A stretch of 64,000 nucleotides of DNA, from assembly GCA_015075005.1 (NCBI GenBank), contig JABTVC010000002.1, positions 788,259 through 852,258 on the forward strand, read 5' to 3'. How positions within the stretch are numbered: position 1 is the first letter of the stretch; every line of letters starts with the position of its first letter. A model generated the notes under the pieces. The model was not told where the DNA came from. It worked only from the letters and a program-made list of their open reading frames with translations, and searched no databases. The position numbers and the translations under genes were made by a program. Below are positions 58,205-64,000 of this stretch, in pieces. This stretch comes from Planctomycetia bacterium (GTDB lineage Bacteria > Planctomycetota > Brocadiia > Brocadiales > Brocadiaceae).

Positions 58205-59149
58205 ATGATTAAAGTTGATCATTTAGCAAAACGTTATGCGGATGTATATGCAGTAGACCATATCTCATTTGAAGTTAACCAGGGTGAAATTTTAGGGCTT
58301 TTGGGACCAAATGGTGCGGGTAAGACCACCACGATGAGTATGCTGACCTGCTATATGCCTGCGACTTCCGGAACTGCCACAGTTGCAGGATATGATGTCT
58401 TCCGGGATTCGATCAGTGTGCGCAAACAAATAGGGTATTTGCCAGAAAACGTGCCACTGTATCCTGAAATGCGAGTGAAAGAATATCTCTCGTTCCGCGC
58501 GAAATTGAAGAAGTTGCCGTATCGTGATCGCAAGTTGAAGATTGATGAATGTATAGAAAAATGCAGGGTTGCTGATGTGCAGAATCAGATTATCGGCACA
58601 CTATCCAAGGGTTATCGTCAGCGGGTTGGTTTGGCCGATACCCTTGTCCATGATCCAAAGATCCTTATTCTCGATGAACCAACGATCGGACTTGACCCCA
58701 ATCAAATCCGGCAAGTCAGGCAACTCATCAAGGAGTTAGGTGAAAAACACACCATCTTGTTGTCGACACACATCCTTCCCGAAGTCGAAATGCTCTGCGG
58801 CCGTGTAATCATTATTAACAAGGGCAAAATAGTTGCTATGGACACACCATCCAACTTAGCTATCCAGTTGAGAAGTGGAAACAACATTACTTTGGAGGTG
58901 CGTGGCAATGGCGAAAAAATCAAGAATGCCCTGTCCGGCATCAAGGGCGTTAAAAAGGTCCTGTGGCAAGAGAAGGGCGAAGTGGGTAATTTTACCGTAG
59001 AGGCAGAAAGAGGGATGGACATTCGTGAAGATGTCTTTACCAACATTGTAAAAAATAACGGCATCATTCGGGAGATGAAACAGGCCTCTATCACGTTAGA
59101 AGAAATATTCCATCAGATTACTACGCAGGAACAGGAGGTAACGATATAA
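58205..59149 (+). CDS. ABC transporter ATPase (GldA/CcmA-like)
   Basis: 314 residues: Walker A G-P-N-G-A-G-K-T-T near 38, the signature L-S-K-G-Y-R-Q-R in place of LSGGQ, Walker B I-L-I-L-D-E-P and a switch His in S-T-H. The signature variant and the C-terminal extension are typical of ABC-2/GldA-type exporters. It directly precedes the permease gene (stop and start adjoin), so it powers that permease. Substrate unknown. Confidence 0.93.
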   Translation: MIKVDHLAKRYADVYAVDHISFEVNQGEILGLLGPNGAGKTTTMSMLTCYMPATSGTATVAGYDVFRDSISVRKQIGYLPENVPLYPEMRVKEYLSFRAKLKKLPYRDRKLKIDECIEKCRVADVQNQIIGTLSKGYRQRVGLADTLVHDPKILILDEPTIGLDPNQIRQVRQLIKELGEKHTILLSTHILPEVEMLCGRVIIINKGKIVAMDTPSNLAIQLRSGNNITLEVRGNGEKIKNALSGIKGVKKVLWQEKGEVGNFTVEAERGMDIREDVFTNIVKNNGIIREMKQASITLEEIFHQITTQEQEVTI

Positions 59150-59860
59150 ATGACGAGCACATGCACAATATTTCAAAGGGAAATTAACTCATATTTCCTG
59201 TCACCGATAGCATACGTTATTATCGCGGTATTTACGGTTTTTTCTGGTTACTTTTTTTCCATCATGCTCGGTATAACCCAGGAATCTACGCTGCGATACA
59301 GTTTGGCCTACACACAATTTATTCTCTCCATCCTGACACCTGTCATTACCATGAGATTGCTGGCAGAAGAAAACAAGACAGGCACCATTGAACCTCTTAT
59401 GACAGCTCCCGTTACGGATTTTGCAGTGGTATTCGGAAAATTTTTAGCGGCTTGGGCGCTTTATAATGTCATGATTGCACCAACTGCTTTTTATATCATA
59501 TTTTTAGCATGGGTAGGCAACCCCGATTATGGGGCAATTATTGCCAGCTACATCGGACTGTTCCTGATGCGTGGTTTGTTTATATCTAATGGACTATAGG
59601 TGTCTGCCATTACGACAAACCAAATTATAGCCGCTGTTATTGGGATTGTAGCCCTGCTCATCCTGCTGGTAATTGGTTTGGCTAGCTCCGGGAATGAAGG
59701 ATGGTTTTACAGCGCCTTGAGATACATTGGCACTTATGATCATTGGGACACGTTTACAAAAGGGATTGTGGATACAAGGGATGTGATTTACTACGTTAGT
59801 TTTACTGCGTTACTCATATTTATTGTTGTACGTATCGTCGAGAGCAGGAGATGGAGATGA
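59150..59860 (+). pseudogene. ABC-2/GldF-like permease with an in-frame TAG
   Basis: The frame encodes about 236 residues with six likely membrane helices. The opening F-Q-R-E-I-N-S-Y-F-L-S-P-I-A-Y and R-L-L-A-E-E-N-K-T-G-T-I-E match GldF-type permeases. TAG at 59597-59599 interrupts the sequence at G-L-stop-V-S-A-I-T-T-N-Q in the same frame; the family has a hydrophobic residue there, so a single change such as TTG to TAG is plausible. The last helix and R-R-W-R tail follow. Coupled to the ATPase before and the GldG-like gene after (overlap). Confidence 0.82.
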
Positions 59861-61560
59861 GCACTTTGAATAGAAAAAAGAATGATTGGTTTGAGCAATT
59901 TAGTGGATATATTATACTGGCCGGAATCGTTGCCGTTGTGGCAGGTTTTGGCGTATCAAGAATCTTCAACTCGTGGGGGCTGTCCGCTCTTATTCCGATT
60001 GGTGTTGGTGGTGGTATTGTTATCGGATTTAGTGCCATTACGGCCGTTAGGAAAAATTGGTTTTCAACTGAGGCATCCAGGAGGAAGGCGCTTGTTGGTA
60101 CAAACGTTGCCATAATGTCAATCTTTGCGGCATGTATCTTTGCGATAGTCGGGTTTCTCAATAATCGGCACTACGAACGTTTTGATCTTACCGTTACTGG
60201 TAAATATTCCCTTTCACCCAAAACCAAAAATATACTCAAAAATCTTGACAAACCTATCGTCGTCACTACCCTCTTTAATCCGGGCGAGATGTTTTATGAA
60301 CAAATCCTGGATATTCTGAAGGAATACGCTTACCACACGGACAAGATTAAGGTAGAAAGTGTCGACCCGTTAAGGAACCGTACCAAGGTAGAAGAGCTGG
60401 CAAGACGACTCAGTATTAGTGATCTCCAATTAAATACCGTGGTATTTGAATGTGGTGAGTACAGCAAAAACATGTGCAGCAAAGTGAAGTGATAGAAAAA
60501 CAGTATCCGTTTAAGTTTAAGGAGAAGAGGCCTTCACTGAGGCAATTCTCAACGTTACACAAGAGAAACAAACAGCGATCTACTTTGTTACCGGGCATGG
60601 GGAGCGTCAGTTTGAAGATTTTGACCGCGGGGAATTTCTGGAATTGCCAATGCGCTCAAGAGGGATAACTGTCGTGTGGCTCGCTCTGATATTTTGACGG
60701 CCAAGAAAATTCCTGAAGATTGCGAGGTACTCGTGGTTGCAGGGCCAGCCAAGGCTTATCTGACAGAAGAATTAAATATTGTTCGCAACTATCTTGAAAA
60801 CAGAGGCAAGCTTTTGCTTATGCTGGAGCCCGCGCTTAGCCCGAATGCTCCTACGGGGTTTAAGACGCTTTTGCCGGAATACGGCATTGCAGTCCGGGAT
60901 GATGTTGTCGTTTATAACAAAGTCAATATGCCTCTTTTTGGCATACAGACGGTTGCGGAAATTTATGTGGGCAAGGACGAATATGCAGAAGAACACCCTA
61001 TTACCAAGGATCTGAAGAGCTACAACACGATTATTTTTGGCGCATGTCCTGTTGATGCGTCGCCACCTAATGAGCAAATGCCTTATCAGGCAACCGTGCT
61101 CATGCGTGCACCTGAAGGGTCATGGGGGGAAGTTGATGTTGCAAATTTACGACAGAAAAAACCCGAATATAATATCGATACAGATGTACAGGGTCCCGTA
61201 TCTCTTGCAGTGGCTTCTCAAGTAAAAGAATTACCAAAGTCAGTTGCCCAATCACATCCTGCTATGGCAAATGACCCCTCGGCAAAGCCTCAGGGGGCAC
61301 GGTTGGTTGTTTTTGGAGATGTGAATTTTGCCACAAACGAATATATAGAAAATCCCGGGAACGCAGACTTGTTTCGCAATTCTATTAACTGGTTAGCCAA
61401 AAAGGAAACTCAGCTTGGTATTTCTGCCAAGCCACCCGATTTCCGCAAGGCAACGATTAATCCCATCCAGATGAAGGTTATCTTCTGGGTGTCGATTGCA
61501 GGAATTCCGGTGATACCGGTTATTGTTGGCAGTATCGTTTGGTGGAAGCGGCGTCGTTAA
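59857..61560 (+). pseudogene. GldG-like ABC-associated membrane protein, three frameshifts
   Basis: After ATG 59857 come two membrane helices, then a periplasmic domain. The first frame ends at 60492 but the same protein continues through other frames: Q-Q-S-E-V-I-E-K-Q-Y, A-F-T-E-A-I-L-N-V-T, V-T-G-H-G-E-R-Q-F and A-N-A-L-K-R-D-N-C-R, then runs unbroken from about 60640 to 61560, ending with a membrane helix and W-K-R-R-R. One base missing in runs at 60466-60470, 60521 and 60635 restores about 567 residues. Members accompany Gld-type exporters. As written it is broken. Confidence 0.75.
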
Positions 61561-61636
61561 TTTAGGCGTATTGCAGGCGAAAATTTACCATTGTTTCAAA
61601 TTCATGATATTCTACGCTGGAGGAAAGAATTAAGCT

Positions 61637-64000
61637 ATGAAACTTAAAACAACCATTATCCTTTTAATTGTAGCAACCATTGGTATTTCGTACGTTTTCC
61701 TTTACGAGAGAAAACAACTGCCTCATGAAGAATGGGAACGACTGCAAAAAAAGGTGCTTCCTGATTTTAAGGCATCGATGATTAAAAAGATTGAATTGAA
61801 CAATGAAAGTGGTAAGGTCGTCCTGGAAAGAACGGGAGACAATTTCTGGTACATCGTTGAACCACAAAAACTCCGTTCCGATAACTCCGAGGTAAACAGC
61901 ATCCTCTCCGGATTTGAATTTATGAATAAGGTGGGCTCTTTTAAGCAGGAAGGAGATAAGCCGTTTGACCTCAAAGATTACGGTCTTGATGACCCGAAGA
62001 TATCTATCACCATGTATACAGGTATACCGGCAAAACCCGACAAAATACAAGTAACGGGGCCGAAAGATAAATATACGGTATTTGTTGGCCAAAAACTTGC
62101 CGCAGGCGATAACGTGTATATCAAAGTCGATACGAGTGATGAGGTTGTTGTTGTGCCGGGAAACCTTCTTGATAAAGTTAGTAAAAATATCCTTGATTTA
62201 AGAAGTAAATGGGTGTTTACCTTTGACAAAGAAGCTGTAGACAAGGTGCAGGTCAAAACAGCAGAGTATAACATTGTTTGTGATCGGAAGGGTAATTTCT
62301 GGCGTCTTGCTGAACCTATCAGCGATTTGGCAGATACGGAAAAGATCAAGGAGATTCTTGGTAAGTTAAAAAACCTGCAAATCGACCGAACTGATTTTAT
62401 TACAGAAGAATCAGGTGATTTGGTTAAATTTGGCCTGGATACCCCTCGATTTGTTGTTACTATTAATGAGAAAGATGCTTCTCAATCTGTCATCTTTGGG
62501 CATTCATTAGATAATAAAGTTTACGTTAAACGCACAGATGAACCCACGGTGTTCTTTCTTAAAGATATTATTCTTGCGGACTTAAGTAGAAAACCGAACG
62601 ATATAAGAGACAAAAAGGTGGTCAGATTTGAATCGATAGGCACCTATGGTATAAATAAATTGGAAATCAAGACACCAACTGATGTGATTGCAATTGAAAA
62701 ATCTTTAGATCTGGACTGGAAGCTAACAAAACCAGTAAATATTTATGCAGACCAGGATACGGTTAAAAATTTCATTGAAAAAATTAAGACGCTTGAAATA
62801 GAGGATTTTGTTTCTGATAAACCAGCTGATTTATCAACGTATGGTTTAAAAGACCCTATCTTTGAAATCTCTGTTACCAAAGAAGAAGACAAAGAACTGG
62901 CCAAGTTTTATGTAGGCAACAAGTTGTCCGATGGCACGAAATGTTATGTGAAACGTATTGGAGAGGAACCGGTATATACCGTTCCTACAACAGAATTTTA
63001 TGACAAGATTGAAAATGCACTCCTGAGCTTCCGGGACAGACTGGTAAGTGACTTTAACAAGGACTTGGTTAGGAAGATTGTTATTGAAAAAGCAGACCGC
63101 ACCTTTGCGTGTGACATAAGCAATAAGAAAGATGCGGAAGGTCAATTCCTGTGGGAACTCTCAAAGCCCATTCAAACAGTAGCTGACACAAGTGCTATAA
63201 ATCAGATTGTATGGGATTTGTCCTTTTTAAAAGCCGACTGTTATGTTGCAAGTGCTCCTAAAGACCTGAAGTCCTTTGGGTTAAACGATCCAAGGATCAA
63301 GGTCTCTGTGACGTACGAAAAAAATCAAGAACTACAACCGGAAGGGACGGATAAAAACAAGAAAGAAGAAAAATCTGACAACGTTACGAAGGCAAACGAG
63401 GCTTTGGGAAAAATTGTCGAAACAAGGACATTGCTCATTGGTAAAAAAGTTAAGGATGGTGACAAGGTAAGTTCCTATGCTATGTTTGCCGATAGCGATC
63501 TTGTGTTTGAACTTTCCTGGCCTAAAATTAAAAACTTTGATGCGGAATTGGTTCCAGCTAAAGTATTCAATTTTGAAGTGACAGATGTAAAAGATATCGC
63601 TCTTGAGTATGCCGACAGACGTATAGCAGTGGAAAAAACACAGAATGTCTGGAAATTAAAAAACAATGAGCAGAAGGATGTTCAGGGACGGGAAGTAGAC
63701 TACTTTGTTCGTAATATTCATGAATTAAAAGGAGATTACATCGAACAATACAAAGCTACGGATCTAACACAATTTTCATTGGATAAACCTCAACTTATCA
63801 TTACTATTGGTTTGGAAAGCGGTAATGCCGTCCTTTATATTGGCAAAAAGAAGGATGCTTACGGCTATTACGTGAAGAATAAAGATTCTGATTACGTCTA
63901 TGTTGTTGGTAATGAATCGATTGCGAATCTGATGAAAAAAGAAGAAGACTTTACAACCGTTATGAGTGAAACTGCACCAAAAGTGTTCTCAGATGAAGGA
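61637..64000 (+). CDS. DUF4340 multi-repeat membrane-anchored protein (runs off right edge)
   Basis: ATG 61637 with GGAGGAAAG upstream starts an N-terminal anchor helix (T-I-I-L-L-I-V-A-T) and about 788 codons without a stop. At least five repeats of about 150 residues are seen, each with an I-x-K-I/V-x-I strand, W-x-L-x-x-P, a helix with I-x-x-L, and F-x-x-D-L-x-x-F/Y-G-L-D/K-x-P followed by I-x-V-T/I. This is the DUF4340 pattern. It is the last seen member of the Gld-type operon and likely a periplasmic beta-rich partner of the exporter. Function unknown. Confidence 0.85.
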   Translation, partial: MKLKTTIILLIVATIGISYVFLYERKQLPHEEWERLQKKVLPDFKASMIKKIELNNESGKVVLERTGDNFWYIVEPQKLRSDNSEVNSILSGFEFMNKVGSFKQEGDKPFDLKDYGLDDPKISITMYTGIPAKPDKIQVTGPKDKYTVFVGQKLAAGDNVYIKVDTSDEVVVVPGNLLDKVSKNILDLRSKWVFTFDKEAVDKVQVKTAEYNIVCDRKGNFWRLAEPISDLADTEKIKEILGKLKNLQIDRTDFITEESGDLVKFGLDTPRFVVTINEKDASQSVIFGHSLDNKVYVKRTDEPTVFFLKDIILADLSRKPNDIRDKKVVRFESIGTYGINKLEIKTPTDVIAIEKSLDLDWKLTKPVNIYADQDTVKNFIEKIKTLEIEDFVSDKPADLSTYGLKDPIFEISVTKEEDKELAKFYVGNKLSDGTKCYVKRIGEEPVYTVPTTEFYDKIENALLSFRDRLVSDFNKDLVRKIVIEKADRTFACDISNKKDAEGQFLWELSKPIQTVADTSAINQIVWDLSFLKADCYVASAPKDLKSFGLNDPRIKVSVTYEKNQELQPEGTDKNKKEEKSDNVTKANEALGKIVETRTLLIGKKVKDGDKVSSYAMFADSDLVFELSWPKIKNFDAELVPAKVFNFEVTDVKDIALEYADRRIAVEKTQNVWKLKNNEQKDVQGREVDYFVRNIHELKGDYIEQYKATDLTQFSLDKPQLIITIGLESGNAVLYIGKKKDAYGYYVKNKDSDYVYVVGNESIANLMKKEEDFTTVMSETAPKVFSDEG

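Noticed and set aside
1-64000. CRISPR array
   Set aside because: No set of regularly spaced direct repeats was seen; the only tandem repeat is the 42-base coding repeat at 12569, and no cas-like gene is present.

Overview
The window looks like a chromosome segment from an anammox planctomycete (Brocadiales, for example Candidatus Brocadia or a relative). The main reason is a pair at 14.9-17.4 kb: a lipoprotein with two cytochrome P460-like domains, each with a CxxCH heme site, followed by an octaheme protein of the hydroxylamine-oxidoreductase (HAO) type. This assignment comes from gene content recalled from memory; no database was searched.

Layout. 0-10 kb: housekeeping genes, mostly on the minus strand (dprA, aroB, folE, a TolC-type efflux protein, mutS) plus a tandem hot-dog thioesterase; mutS has an in-frame TGA stop. 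10-14.4 kb: small accessory genes (two toxin-antitoxin loci, gene fragments) and a frame-broken secreted metallopeptidase. 14.5-23.9 kb: P460/HAO pair, a vWA membrane protein, then cmk, rpsA (S1), a sigma-70 factor and apt. 24-25.5 kb: a scar with a tRNA-Val 3' half, half of a mobile repeat, a decayed second copy of folD and a toxin-antitoxin remnant. 25.5-31.6 kb: folD and a two-subunit xanthine-dehydrogenase-type molybdoenzyme with its XdhC accessory protein. 32-46.6 kb: a defence-type island with an SNF2 helicase, two AlbA_2 proteins, an unrecognised zinc-ribbon/PD-(D/E)XK-like protein, two DUF1016 proteins and a type III-like Mod/Res pair. 46.7-48.7 kb: a polyprenol-phosphate mannosyltransferase and an M20 peptidase. 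48.9-53.5 kb: remnants of a second restriction system, an ISL3 element and several toxin-antitoxin genes. 53.5-57.8 kb: alcohol dehydrogenase, LsrF-like aldolase, cysE-cysK, rpoZ. 58.2-64 kb: an ABC-2/Gld-type operon (ATPase, permease, GldG-like protein, DUF4340 repeat protein) running off the right edge.

How the genes work together. The P460/HAO pair probably handles nitrogen oxides in a periplasm-like or anammoxosome compartment. cysE-cysK make cysteine from serine. XdhA/XdhB/XdhC form one molybdoenzyme unit. The Gld-type operon forms a membrane complex of unknown substrate.

Two themes stand out. First, many genes are broken by one-base changes in short homopolymer runs, while mutS itself carries a nonsense codon. 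This could be a mismatch-repair-deficient lineage or, as likely, consensus error in the assembly. Second, 5' ends of restriction-modification genes are repeated as short relics (three copies of a mod start, three of an HsdR-like start) with cargo genes lying between them, which suggests repeated insertion at these gene starts.
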